From the NCBI GenBank assembly GCA_016293005.1, contig JAEDFA010000021.1:1-26011 (forward strand): a stretch of DNA of 26,011 bases. The letters are read 5' to 3'. The translations under genes and the position numbers were made by a program. Shown in pieces: positions 7,894 to 15,589 of the stretch; position 1 is the stretch's first letter; the number at the start of each line of letters is the position of its first letter. Source of the DNA: Treponema sp. GTDB taxonomy: Bacteria; Spirochaetota; Spirochaetia; Treponematales; Treponemataceae. The notes beneath the pieces are model-generated. The model ran no database searches. It was not told the origin of the DNA and saw only the letters and a list, made by a program, of their open reading frames with translations.

Positions 7894-8049
7894 ATGTTAC
7901 GAACATATCAACCTAGTAAAGTAAAACGCAACAGAAAATTTGGATTTAGAGCTCGTATGGCAACTAAAGGCGGAAGAAAAGTTCTTGCAAGAAGACGCGC
8001 AAAAGGTCGTGCAAAACTTTCTATTTCAGACGAAAAGAAACCATATTGA
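7894..8049 (+). CDS. rpmH: Large ribosomal subunit protein bL34
   Basis: This is a 51-residue, highly basic protein of the 50S subunit. It reads MLRTYQPSKVKRNRKFGF at the N-terminus and has the conserved RMATKGGRKVLARRRAKGR core, which is diagnostic of bL34. It has a short extra C-terminal tail (SISDEKKPY) compared with the usual 44-46 residues. The ATG is preceded by AAGGAG at a spacing of 9 nt. It starts the rpmH-rnpA-yidD-yidC-jag run found near bacterial origins. Confidence 0.97.
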   Translation: MLRTYQPSKVKRNRKFGFRARMATKGGRKVLARRRAKGRAKLSISDEKKPY

Positions 8050-8063
8050 TAATCTATTAAGGG

Positions 8064-8426
8064 ATGGGAGCAGACTTTATTAAAACAGGATTTTTTAAAC
8101 GAAAAGAACGAATAAAAAATCCTGTGGATTTTAAGGAACTGTTTAAAAACGGAAAAAAGATAAGTATTCCGGGAGCAAAAATGTTTTTTTATGAAAACAA
8201 TCTTGGAATGAACAGAGTTGGTTTTCCTTTACCACGCGGATACGGTAACGCGGTTCAAAGGAACTTATCTAAACGGTACAGCCGGGAAGTCTATCGATTA
8301 TTAAAAACACATCTGAACACTGGATATGATATTCTTTTATTAATTTATCCTGGAAATGATTCGTTCAGCACGCGGTGTGTTCAATTTCGTACATTGTTTC
8401 AAAAAGCAGGAATTTATGTAGAATGA
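8064..8426 (+). CDS. rnpA: Ribonuclease P protein component
   Basis: RnpA is the small basic protein cofactor of the RNase P ribozyme, which removes 5' leaders from tRNA precursors. Supporting motifs are FKRKERIKNP near the N-terminus (usual FKKxxRIK), VGFPLPRGYGNAVQRNLSKRYSREVYR (usual VGxxVxKKxGNAVxRNRxKRxxRE, shared in pieces over about residues 51-78), and a C-terminal LFQKAGI helix. The start is uncertain: the ATG at 8064 directly abuts the AAGGG purine run, and a GGGAG at 8066-8070 would fit an ATT start at 8079 instead. It lies 14 nt after rpmH, and its stop overlaps the yidD start as ATGA. Confidence 0.9.
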   Translation: MGADFIKTGFFKRKERIKNPVDFKELFKNGKKISIPGAKMFFYENNLGMNRVGFPLPRGYGNAVQRNLSKRYSREVYRLLKTHLNTGYDILLLIYPGNDSFSTRCVQFRTLFQKAGIYVE

Positions 8427-8653
8427 AAAATTTTCTAAAAGTATTAGAAAATTTTTTCTGTGCGTTGATTCGGTTTTATCAAAAATATATTTCTCCTTTG
8501 TTTCCGGGTTGTTGTAGATTTACGCCAACTTGTTCTCAATATGCATTGGAAGCAATTCAAAAATATGGCCTGAGAAAAGGTTCTTTTTTAGCAATAAAAC
8601 GAATTTTTCGATGTAATCCGTACTGTAAAGGCGGTTATGATCCCGTTCCTTAA
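8423..8653 (+). CDS. yidD: Membrane protein insertion efficiency factor YidD
   Basis: YidD is a small inner-membrane-associated protein that assists Sec/YidC-dependent insertion. The 76-residue form starts at the ATG at 8423, which overlaps the rnpA stop. This start is preferred over upstream in-frame ATGs because it gives the usual family beginning. The signature is complete: FYQKYISPLFPGCCRFTPTC (about residues 19-38), then SQYALEAIQKYG and the terminal CNPYCKGGYDPVP. It sits between rnpA and yidC, its normal place. Confidence 0.95.
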   Translation: MKNFLKVLENFFCALIRFYQKYISPLFPGCCRFTPTCSQYALEAIQKYGLRKGSFLAIKRIFRCNPYCKGGYDPVP

Positions 8654-8670
8654 AAATTTAAGGAATTTAT

Positions 8671-10476
8671 ATGAATAAAAATACAATTTTAGCTGTTATA
8701 CTTTCAACATTAGTTGTAATCGGTGCTTTTGTTTTTCAATCTTTAACTTCTTCAAAAAAATCAAATCAACTTTCGTCAATATCTATAGAAAAAACTGAAA
8801 ATTCAGAAATTTCAACGGAAAATAAAAATTCAGAAGAATTAAAAGAAAAAACTTTAGATGAAGAAAAATTTTCAATTCAGGTTATTGATGAAAATCAGGC
8901 AGAACTTGAGCCTTTTACAATCGAAACTGAAAAAGCGTTCATAACTTTAACAAATAAAGGCGGCGACATTATAAGTTATGAATTAAAAGGTCACCTGGAA
9001 AATAAAAAAAATAAAAAAGGCATTCAGATGGCTGACAATGTTACTTCTTCAAACAGAGCATTTTCTGTTTCTTTTGACGGAGTAAAATCTTCTGTTTTGG
9101 ATAATTTTTTCAGTGTAGAAAAATCTTCCGATGAAGAAAAAAATATTCAGCAAGTCAGTTTTAAAACAAAACTTAATACCGAAAAAGGACCTGTAATCTT
9201 TGAGAAAAAATATACTTTCAACAACAAAGATTATATGTTTAAACTTGATGTTTCGTTTTTTAGCGAAAATGAAGGAATTTTAATAAACAATAACGAAATT
9301 GGATATGTTTTAAAATCTTCTCCACAGATTGGCCCAAAATTTGATTCTTCAAATAGATACGAATATAGACAATTTATTACTTACAACGAAAAACTTAAAA
9401 AGAAAAATATTGCTTCCGGTGATTTTAAGGAATATAATTCGGAATATTTATGGAACGGAATTCAGGGAAAATATTTTGCAGAATTCATTTATCCGGATTC
9501 GAATACTAAATCAAACATGAAAAATTCTTATTATTCAGGAATGCAGAATTCTTTAATAAAAGAAAATATTGATGCTCAGGTTGTAATGGTAAGAAAACCG
9601 ATTTCTACTTTAGAAAATCAAGTTACGGATTCTTATTATATTTATCTTGGACCTAGAACTGAAAAAGATTTAAAAATTTACAATGTTGAAGATTCAAATC
9701 CATGGGGATTGAGCAAAGTAAGATTTAATTCAGTAATTTCAAGTGGCTGGCTCGGTTGGTTAGAAGTGATTTTAAAATGGATAATGGAAATGATTCATTT
9801 TATAATTCCAAACTGGGGTGTTTCAATTATTTTGCTTACGATTCTTTTAAAATTGTGTCTGTTTCCTATTTCAAAAAATCAAATGATGGCATCACTTAAA
9901 ATGCAGGAAATCCAGCCAAAAATGCAGGAAATTCAGCAGAAATATCAGAATAATCCTCAGAAACAGCAGGAAATGCTTGCAAAACTTTACAAAGAAAATG
10001 GTTACAATCCTATGAGCGGTTGTCTTCCGATGATTTTCCAGTTTTTGATTCTTTTTGCGATGTATAATCTTTTCAATAATTATTTTGAATTCCGTGGGGC
10101 AGAATTTATTCCGGGCTGGATTGATGATCTTTCAGTTGGTGATAGTATTTTGAGTTTCGGTTTTAAAATTCCGTTTATCGGAAGTGATTTACGAATTCTT
10201 CCTATAATTTATCTTGTTTCGCAATTGTTTTATGGAAAAATTACAAATAACGGTGGTGTTGCTGGAAATTCTAATACACAGATGAAAATTATGATGTATG
10301 GAATGCCTATAATTTTCTTCTTCTTGTTTTATAACGCACCGAGCGGACTTCTTCTTTACTGGACTGTAAGTAATATTTTCCAGATGGGTCAGCAGATTAT
10401 CATCAACAATATGAAACAAAAACACACGGGAAAAGTTGTTAATAAAGTAACAAAAGCAAATTCTTTTAGAAAATAA
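8671..10476 (+). CDS. yidC: Membrane protein insertase YidC
   Basis: YidC inserts and folds inner-membrane proteins, alone or with SecYEG. The 601 residues have an N-terminal membrane anchor (about 5-26), a low-complexity S/E/K-rich linker, a large periplasmic P1 beta domain (about 60-345), and the conserved five-helix core from about 360 onwards. The coiled cytoplasmic hairpin after the first core helix is evident (KMQEIQPKMQEIQQKYQNNP). The length and P1 domain are of the Gram-negative type. The hydrophilic-groove position that is Arg in E. coli (R366) and Bacillus is Lys here (K394, in TILLKLCLFP). The ATG has an AAGGA site, 17 nt after yidD. Confidence 0.96.
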   Translation: MNKNTILAVILSTLVVIGAFVFQSLTSSKKSNQLSSISIEKTENSEISTENKNSEELKEKTLDEEKFSIQVIDENQAELEPFTIETEKAFITLTNKGGDIISYELKGHLENKKNKKGIQMADNVTSSNRAFSVSFDGVKSSVLDNFFSVEKSSDEEKNIQQVSFKTKLNTEKGPVIFEKKYTFNNKDYMFKLDVSFFSENEGILINNNEIGYVLKSSPQIGPKFDSSNRYEYRQFITYNEKLKKKNIASGDFKEYNSEYLWNGIQGKYFAEFIYPDSNTKSNMKNSYYSGMQNSLIKENIDAQVVMVRKPISTLENQVTDSYYIYLGPRTEKDLKIYNVEDSNPWGLSKVRFNSVISSGWLGWLEVILKWIMEMIHFIIPNWGVSIILLTILLKLCLFPISKNQMMASLKMQEIQPKMQEIQQKYQNNPQKQQEMLAKLYKENGYNPMSGCLPMIFQFLILFAMYNLFNNYFEFRGAEFIPGWIDDLSVGDSILSFGFKIPFIGSDLRILPIIYLVSQLFYGKITNNGGVAGNSNTQMKIMMYGMPIIFFFLFYNAPSGLLLYWTVSNIFQMGQQIIINNMKQKHTGKVVNKVTKANSFRK

Positions 10477-10497
10477 TTGATTTTAAGAGGTAAATAA

Positions 10498-11193
10498 ATG
10501 ACATACACATTTGAAGGTAAAAATGAAAAAGAAGCGATTGAAAATGCAGCAAATCAACTTGGTTTACAAAGAGATCAGTTTGATGTTGAAATTCTTGAAT
10601 CGCAGAAAAATTCTTTATTTAAAAAAGGTTATGTAAAAATTTGTGTACATACTCTTGATGATAAAGAAGAAAAAGTTTATGGAAATTTTGAAGAATCAAC
10701 AAAATTTTCTGGTACAACAAATCATATTCCAAGCAACGAATTTGAACAGAAAATTGTTGATTTTATTAAAAATGTAATTGAAAGAATGGGTTATGAAGTT
10801 AAAGTTGATGTTGTTTTCCGCGAAGAAAAGAAAATCGGAATTAAACTTGATTCTCCAAGTTCTTCAATTTTGATTGGTAGAAAAGGAAAAAATCTTGATG
10901 CACTTCAGCTTCTTGCAAATATTTATGCTGGAAGACTTGGCAGCGAAGATATGAGAATTGTTCTTGATGTTGAAAATTATAGAATTCGTCGTGAAGAATC
11001 AATTGTTCGGCTTGCATATACAACAGCAGATAAAGTTCATCAGTCGCACAAATCTATTCTTCTTGAACCAATGAATCCTTTTGAAAGAAGACTTATTCAT
11101 ACAACTTTAAATGATATTCCAGATATTGAAACAAAATCAGAAGGTGAAGGACTTTATAAACAGGTTCGCGTAATATACAAAGGTCTTTTTTAA
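10498..11193 (+). CDS. jag: Jag/KhpB RNA-binding protein (Jag-N, KH and R3H domains)
   Basis: The 231 residues show the three-part Jag architecture. The Jag-N domain (about 1-50) includes FEGKNEKEAIENA and SLFKKGY. The KH domain (about 80-150) has the loop ILIGRKGKNLDALQ. The R3H domain (about 160-231) includes the NPFERRLIHTTL stretch. Such proteins bind RNA and are linked to cell-envelope and division control in Firmicutes. The role in spirochaetes is not established. It follows yidC by 21 nt with an AGAGG ribosome site, the usual yidC-jag pair, and ends the plus-strand cluster before a tract of hairpins. Confidence 0.93.
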   Translation: MTYTFEGKNEKEAIENAANQLGLQRDQFDVEILESQKNSLFKKGYVKICVHTLDDKEEKVYGNFEESTKFSGTTNHIPSNEFEQKIVDFIKNVIERMGYEVKVDVVFREEKKIGIKLDSPSSSILIGRKGKNLDALQLLANIYAGRLGSEDMRIVLDVENYRIRREESIVRLAYTTADKVHQSHKSILLEPMNPFERRLIHTTLNDIPDIETKSEGEGLYKQVRVIYKGLF

Positions 11194-11219
11194 TAATTAG
11201 ATTTTTAATGGAAGTGGAA

Positions 11220-11254
11220 CAAAAACCTTGACTAAAATAGCGTCAAAGTTTTTG
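11220..11254. repeat. Hairpin 1 downstream of jag
   Basis: CAAAAACCTTGAC (11220-11232) pairs with GTCAAAGTTTTTG (11242-11254) with a single C-A mismatch and a 9-nt loop. The second arm ends in TTTTTG, so it could itself act as a weak terminator. It begins 26 nt after the jag stop codon. Confidence 0.6.
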
Positions 11255-11259
11255 TTTAT

Positions 11260-11287
11260 AAGTTTGCGTTGCAAACTTTTTATTTAT
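11260..11287 (+). terminator. Intrinsic terminator of the rpmH-jag operon
   Basis: A perfect 8-bp stem AAGTTTGC/GCAAACTT with a 3-nt loop (11260-11278) is followed directly by TTATTTATT. This is a classic rho-independent terminator for plus-strand transcripts. Confidence 0.75.
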
Positions 11288-11288
11288 T

Positions 11289-11316
11289 GCACATTTTCAT
11301 TACATTGCGAATGTGC
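11289..11316. repeat. Hairpin 3 downstream of jag
   Basis: GCACATT (11289-11295) and AATGTGC (11310-11316) form a perfect 7-bp stem around a 14-nt loop. No T-run follows on either strand, so it is not a standard terminator. Confidence 0.5.
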
Positions 11317-11318
11317 GT

Positions 11319-11360
11319 AAAAAATCAAATCGGAAATTGATATTTCCTCATTGATTTTTT
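11319..11360. terminator. Two-tiered hairpin before the exported-protein gene (bidirectional terminator-like)
   Basis: The outer stem is AAAAAATCAA/TTGATTTTTT (10 bp, perfect). After a 3x3 internal loop comes an inner stem GGAAAT/ATTTCC (6 bp, perfect) with loop TGAT. The A6/T6 ends make it terminator-like in both directions. It ends 2 nt before the ribosome site of the next gene, so it may instead be a 5'-leader structure controlling that gene. Confidence 0.55.
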
Positions 11361-11373
11361 ATGGAAGGTGAAT

Positions 11374-12168
11374 ATGAAAAAAGGTTTAAGCATTTTTTTA
11401 TTCAGTTTTTTAATGTTCAGTGTTAATGCTCAAATTTACAAATTGGAACAGTTAACATCAAAAGAAAATATTGAAAAACTTAAAAAAGATGGAATGATTC
11501 ATTATATTCATCCAGAAGAAAGCAGGTCTTTAATTTATGCGCCGGATACAGAATTTAATTTGATGCTTTCTGAAACAATGGTTGAAAAAAATGCTATTCC
11601 ATACATAACAGAATATATTTATTTCATTCCAAAAAGCAAACTTTTAAAAGATTCGTCAAAAACGGAGTTGACAATTAAAGATATTGAAACTGTCGTTCGT
11701 TCTGTAAGCAAAATGCAGGGAATGCGTTATCATTTTTCTGAAAAATATCCAGACGGAAAAGATGTGCTTTATAAAAAATGTTATAACATTGCAAATCCTG
11801 CTTCTGATGTTCCGATTCCGGATATTCTTGAAGGTGAAACTGACGGTCTTGAATCGTATTGTCTTCAGTATGATAACACTTACGGTGATACGCGCTACAA
11901 ATTAAATTATTACAAAAGAAACGGAATTCTTTACTGCACATTTTTAAATCAAAAATCTATGGGACTTTTGGGAATAGATGCTGTAAAACCTGAATCAATG
12001 CGTATAAATATAATTTCGGCAGATTGCGGTGAGTATATTTTCTTGTATATGTCTTGTGATGTAAACTCGCAGAAAATTCCGTTGTTTAATGTAAGAAAAA
12101 AAATTGCTGAATCAATGCAGGACAGAATGGATGCAATTTATCGATGGTTTTTACTTCAGTTTAAATAA
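11374..12168 (+). CDS. Exported protein of unknown function
   Basis: The 264-residue protein has a clear Sec signal peptide: MKKGLSIF, then a hydrophobic core and a likely cleavage after VNA (about residue 18), giving a mature start at QIYKLEQ. It has no lipobox cysteine and no later membrane helix, so it should be periplasmic or outer-membrane associated. I do not recognise a characterised family. The mature part is mixed alpha/beta with a tyrosine-rich middle. The start is the ATG at 11374, 5 nt after a GGAAGG site; a GTG two codons upstream is too close to that site. It lies 14 nt before the prolyl isomerase gene and is probably co-transcribed with it, which hints at a shared envelope setting only. 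Confidence 0.8.
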   Translation: MKKGLSIFLFSFLMFSVNAQIYKLEQLTSKENIEKLKKDGMIHYIHPEESRSLIYAPDTEFNLMLSETMVEKNAIPYITEYIYFIPKSKLLKDSSKTELTIKDIETVVRSVSKMQGMRYHFSEKYPDGKDVLYKKCYNIANPASDVPIPDILEGETDGLESYCLQYDNTYGDTRYKLNYYKRNGILYCTFLNQKSMGLLGIDAVKPESMRINIISADCGEYIFLYMSCDVNSQKIPLFNVRKKIAESMQDRMDAIYRWFLLQFK

Positions 12169-12182
12169 CAAGAGGAATCAAT

Positions 12183-13217
12183 ATGAAAATAAAAAAAATA
12201 ATTTTTACATTTTTATTTGTCGCTTTAATGGTGATGAATGGATCTTGTAATTCAAAAGGAAAAAATATGGAATCAATTAAAGGAAAAAACGGATTATTTG
12301 CAGTAATGAATACTTCAAAAGGAGATATTGTTCTTGAACTTTATTATAAAGACGCTCCTTTGACAGTTTGCAATTTTGTTGGACTCGCAGAAGGAACTTT
12401 AGATGCATCAAAAGGCAAAAAATTTTATGATGGATTAAAATTTCACCGCGTAATTCAGGATTTTATGATTCAGGGTGGTGACCCAAAAGGAAACGGAACT
12501 GGCGGTCCTGGCTACAAATTTGCAGATGAAGAAGTTCCTTATAAATTTGATAAACCGGGTTATCTTGCAATGGCAAATGCTGGCGCAAATACAAACGGTT
12601 CTCAGTTTTTTATTACTCATGTTGAAACTCCGTGGTTAAATGGAAAACATACAATTTTTGGGCATGTAGTTTCAGATGAAGATCAGAAAGTTGTAAATTC
12701 AGTTCAGCAGAATGATTTAATTAATTCAGTAACGATTATTCGACAGGGAAAAGAAGCAGAAGAATTCTCATGTACACAGGATGATTGGAATAAATACAAT
12801 TCAAGTGCAGCCGAAAAAGCGTTAAAAGCAAAAGAAGCAAAATATAAAGCAAAAATAGAAGAAGTTGAAAAAAACTTTCCAGGTTTTGAAAAAGATTCAA
12901 ACGGAATTTATTTTAAAATTACAAAAGAAGGTTCTGGAAATACCTGCGGTAAGGGAAAACATGTTTATGTTGCTTACAAAGGTTATTTAGTTGATGGAAA
13001 AGTTTTTGATTCTTCTGAAGGTCGTGGTGATTTGGATTTTACGACTGGTGCTGGACAGATGATTCCGGGATTTGACATTATGGTTCAAAATATGAAACGC
13101 GGTGAATCACGCACAATCGTTCTTCCGCCAGATTTGGCTTACGGTGAACAGGGTTATCCTGGAGTAATTCCGCCGGCATCGTATATCGCTTTTGATGTTA
13201 CTCTGAACAAATTTTAA
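12183..13217 (+). CDS. Bifunctional peptidyl-prolyl isomerase: cyclophilin-FKBP fusion, exported
   Basis: This 344-residue protein joins two unrelated prolyl isomerases. After an N-terminal signal (about 1-22), residues about 38-195 are a cyclophilin with FHRVIQDFMIQGGD, containing the catalytic Arg, Phe and Gln. The later NGSQFFITH and WLNGKHTIFGHV motifs agree. A lysine- and glutamate-rich helix (about 205-230) links to an FKBP domain (about 245-344) with VAYKGYLVDGKVFDSS, MIPGFD and LAYGEQGYPG. Active-site residues of both domains look intact. The signal ends at NGSC, so it may be a lipoprotein, although Asn at -3 is atypical for a lipobox. Cyclophilin-FKBP fusions are known in Treponema and Flavobacterium. 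An AGAGGA site precedes the ATG. Confidence 0.93.
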   Translation: MKIKKIIFTFLFVALMVMNGSCNSKGKNMESIKGKNGLFAVMNTSKGDIVLELYYKDAPLTVCNFVGLAEGTLDASKGKKFYDGLKFHRVIQDFMIQGGDPKGNGTGGPGYKFADEEVPYKFDKPGYLAMANAGANTNGSQFFITHVETPWLNGKHTIFGHVVSDEDQKVVNSVQQNDLINSVTIIRQGKEAEEFSCTQDDWNKYNSSAAEKALKAKEAKYKAKIEEVEKNFPGFEKDSNGIYFKITKEGSGNTCGKGKHVYVAYKGYLVDGKVFDSSEGRGDLDFTTGAGQMIPGFDIMVQNMKRGESRTIVLPPDLAYGEQGYPGVIPPASYIAFDVTLNKF

Positions 13218-13250
13218 TAAAATTTTGAAGAATTAATTTTAAGTTTTATA

Positions 13251-14579
13251 TTAATTTAGAGAAAGTCGAAAAACTTTGGAATTTCTTTTGGGATTCCAGA
13301 GTTTTTTTCGTTTTAAAGGAATTGAATCGATTGTATCTGAAGTAAAACCGAGTGACTCAAACCAGTCAGAAGTTTTTGTTGTAAGGATGAAAATCGTTTT
13401 AATCTTTTTAGATTTTGCCTGCTGAATTAAAAATTCGATGATTTTTGGACCGATTCCAAGATTGCTGAAAGAAGAATCTACGGCAATTCCAAGAATTTCT
13501 GCCTGTCCGTCGCCGTAATCGTGAAGTGCACCGCAAGCGCGAATACCTCCATCAATTTCGTAGACGATGTAATCTGACAGATTTTCCAGAAGATTTTCGT
13601 AATTGCGTGGCAGAAGAATTTCTTTTTCGATGAAAGGCTGCATAACTGAAAGAACTGCCGGAATATCCTGTTGATTCATAAATCGGATTTTTCCATAGTT
13701 TGTTGAATAAATCATTGTGCCCGAGCCTAAGTCGCTGAAAATTTCACAAGGCATTGCTCCGTCTAAAGAACCGTTTATGATGTGAGTGCGCGATACTCCG
13801 TTTTTGCAGGCATTTGAAGCGATTTTTAAAATTGAAAGAATTTTTTTATTTTCTGAATTTGAGTTTTGTTCAAGGAAAGTATCTAATTCTTCTAAATTCA
13901 TTGCAGGAATTTCTGATTCGTCGGAAAGGCCAATATTTTGCGGAATGTTGAAATTTTGAGAATTTATTTCAGCGTTCATCATTACGAAGAAAAGTTTGTC
14001 GGCATTTAGTGAAATTGCAATTTGTTCAGCGAGCGAAACTGAAGAAATATTATATGGTTTTCCTACACTACTCCAGCCGATACACGGAAAAATTGGAATA
14101 AAACCATCGTCGAGAATTGAATTTATTGCATTTGTGTTGAGTTTTTCGATTTCGCCGGCTGTAGAAAAATCAGTTCCGTCTATAACACCGATTGCCCGTG
14201 CTTTCACCCAGTTGCCGATTGTTGCGCTTATGTGGTGTTCGGCAAGGCTTGTCATAATTATGTTTGAAATGTCGAAGGCTGCCATTTTTATTAAAGGCAT
14301 TGCATTTTCTGATGTTATGCGAATATTGTTTTTATAATTCCATGATAAATTAAAATCAGTGAGAACCTGGTCGATTCGTTTTTTGCTTCCAGGAACGAGA
14401 ACTACTTTTATTCCGGCCTGATGAATTATTGCGATGTCTCGGATATGGCTTGAAAAAAGAGGAGAATTTATTACTTCATCGTCTAAATAAATTACAAGAA
14501 CGGCGTTTTTAAATTTATTTATGTAGCGGATAACACTTCTAATGTTCTGTGCTTTCTGATTTCGTGAAATTTTCTGCAT
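13251..14579 (-). CDS. argA: N-acetylglutamate synthase, ArgA type (amino-acid kinase fold plus GNAT)
   Basis: ArgA acetylates glutamate with acetyl-CoA, the first step of arginine synthesis. The 442 residues match the E. coli length. The N-terminal amino-acid-kinase-fold domain (about 1-285) has the ArgA-like DIAIIHQAGIKVVLVPGS stretch and KNNIRIT. As in other synthases the kinase glycine loop is degenerate (VIYLDDE where kinases have LGG). The C-terminal GNAT domain (about 300-442) has VDSSFSNLGIG, the acetyl-CoA loop, and WFESLGF. No other arg gene is nearby. There is no Shine-Dalgarno; TATAAT lies 6 nt before the ATG. It converges with the prolyl isomerase gene, whose terminator probably lies inside this gene's 3' end. 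Confidence 0.9.
   Translation of the reverse strand: MQKISRNQKAQNIRSVIRYINKFKNAVLVIYLDDEVINSPLFSSHIRDIAIIHQAGIKVVLVPGSKKRIDQVLTDFNLSWNYKNNIRITSENAMPLIKMAAFDISNIIMTSLAEHHISATIGNWVKARAIGVIDGTDFSTAGEIEKLNTNAINSILDDGFIPIFPCIGWSSVGKPYNISSVSLAEQIAISLNADKLFFVMMNAEINSQNFNIPQNIGLSDESEIPAMNLEELDTFLEQNSNSENKKILSILKIASNACKNGVSRTHIINGSLDGAMPCEIFSDLGSGTMIYSTNYGKIRFMNQQDIPAVLSVMQPFIEKEILLPRNYENLLENLSDYIVYEIDGGIRACGALHDYGDGQAEILGIAVDSSFSNLGIGPKIIEFLIQQAKSKKIKTIFILTTKTSDWFESLGFTSDTIDSIPLKRKKLWNPKRNSKVFRLSLN
13269..13308. terminator. Bidirectional intrinsic terminator inside the 3' end of argA
   Basis: AAACTTTGGAAT (13271-13282) pairs fully with ATTCCAGAGTTT (13293-13304), including one T-G wobble. Two more A-T pairs extend the stem at its base, and the loop is 10 nt. 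On the plus strand a run of seven T follows (13302-13308); on the minus strand the stem ends in AGTTTTT. It lies about 50 nt past the prolyl isomerase stop, within the last 20 codons of convergent argA. Confidence 0.7.
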
Positions 14580-14585
14580 AAAAAT

Positions 14586-14614
14586 ATTATAGAGAATTAA
14601 TTTTAATTTGAGAA
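14586..14614 (-). promoter_or_regulatory. Predicted argA promoter
   Basis: Minus-strand TATAAT (14591-14586) has TTCTCA (14614-14609, 4 of 6 to TTGACA) 17 bp upstream. Only 6 nt separate the -10 from the ATG, and no ribosome site is present. No convincing ArgR box is seen in this 181-bp divergent region. Confidence 0.5.
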
Positions 14615-14760
14615 TAGATTTTTTTTATTGAATTCAGAGTTAATTTTTTTTAAAAATGACTTTTAGTCGTGATTTGTTTATTGAATAATTAAGTATACGA
14701 AAAATTAAAAATAGAATATACTTTAAAAAATCTAAAAAATGAAAAATCAGGAATTTTAAA

Positions 14761-15531
14761 ATGAGAAATAAATTAAATAATGAACTTGCGGTTTGCGGAT
14801 TTGCTGCCGTGAAAAAACTTGAAAAAAAAGACAGTTCGCGGATTAAACGCCTTTATTTTAATCAGGAAAATGCTCCCCTTTTTGGCGGATTGTGCAAAAA
14901 AATTGCAGAACGAAAAGGAATTTATAATCTTGTAAAAAATCCTGAAGAACTTGAAAAATTGAGCGGAACAGTTCATCATCAGGGCGTTGTTGCGATGATT
15001 TCGATGCCTGAAATTATTCCACTTGATTCTGATATTACGGATTTATGGATAAAAAATAAAGAAAATGCAATTCTTCTTGACCACATTGGAAATGCTAATA
15101 ATTTTGGTGCAATTGTAAGAAGTGCAGCCTTTTTTGGAATAAAAAATATAATCATTCCGCAGGATGAAACTAAAAGTGCAATTACAACAAGTTCATACAG
15201 AATTGCTGAAGGCGGAATGGAATATGTTACGATTTATTCTGTAAAATCGATGTCGAAACTTCTTCAGGCGTTAAAAGGCAAAATGAAAATAATCGGAACT
15301 GATTTGACTGCAAAAAAATCAAGCCGTGAAATAAAAAAAATCTGTGATGGAATGCCAGCATTAATGATTCTTGGAAACGAAGAACACGGAATTTCAGATG
15401 AAGTCAGAAAAAATTGTGATGAACTGATTATAATTCCGTTTTTTGGAATGAAAGACGGAGAAGTTTCTCAGGTCGACAGTCTGAATGTTGCTCAGGCTTC
15501 TTCAATTCTTTTTTATGAACTTTCCTGCTGA
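14761..15531 (+). CDS. SpoU/TrmH-family RNA 2'-O-methyltransferase (RlmB-like)
   Basis: Members of this family transfer a methyl group from S-adenosylmethionine to a ribose 2'-OH in rRNA or tRNA through a trefoil-knot fold. The 256 residues have an N-terminal substrate-binding domain (about 1-85, with VHHQGVVAM at its end) and a SpoU catalytic domain. The three motifs are intact: NANNFGAIVRSA, LILGNEEHGIS and SLNVAQASSILFYEL. The N-terminal domain suggests an RlmB/TsnR-like rRNA enzyme, but the target nucleotide cannot be read from sequence. An AGGA site precedes the ATG. It is divergent from argA and convergent with proC. Confidence 0.88.
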   Translation: MRNKLNNELAVCGFAAVKKLEKKDSSRIKRLYFNQENAPLFGGLCKKIAERKGIYNLVKNPEELEKLSGTVHHQGVVAMISMPEIIPLDSDITDLWIKNKENAILLDHIGNANNFGAIVRSAAFFGIKNIIIPQDETKSAITTSSYRIAEGGMEYVTIYSVKSMSKLLQALKGKMKIIGTDLTAKKSSREIKKICDGMPALMILGNEEHGISDEVRKNCDELIIIPFFGMKDGEVSQVDSLNVAQASSILFYELSC

Positions 15532-15589
15532 AAATCAAAAATTATATTTTAATGCGTTAATTTTATAAACAGAATAGTTCAAATTTATT

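Noticed and set aside
14580..14760. ArgR operator in the argA divergent region
   Set aside because: TGAATAATT at 14682-14690 resembles half an ARG box but the second half does not match.
15532..15589. Terminator between the SpoU gene and proC
   Set aside because: Only a 4-bp TTAA stem around TGCG with a mismatch beyond it; not stable enough.
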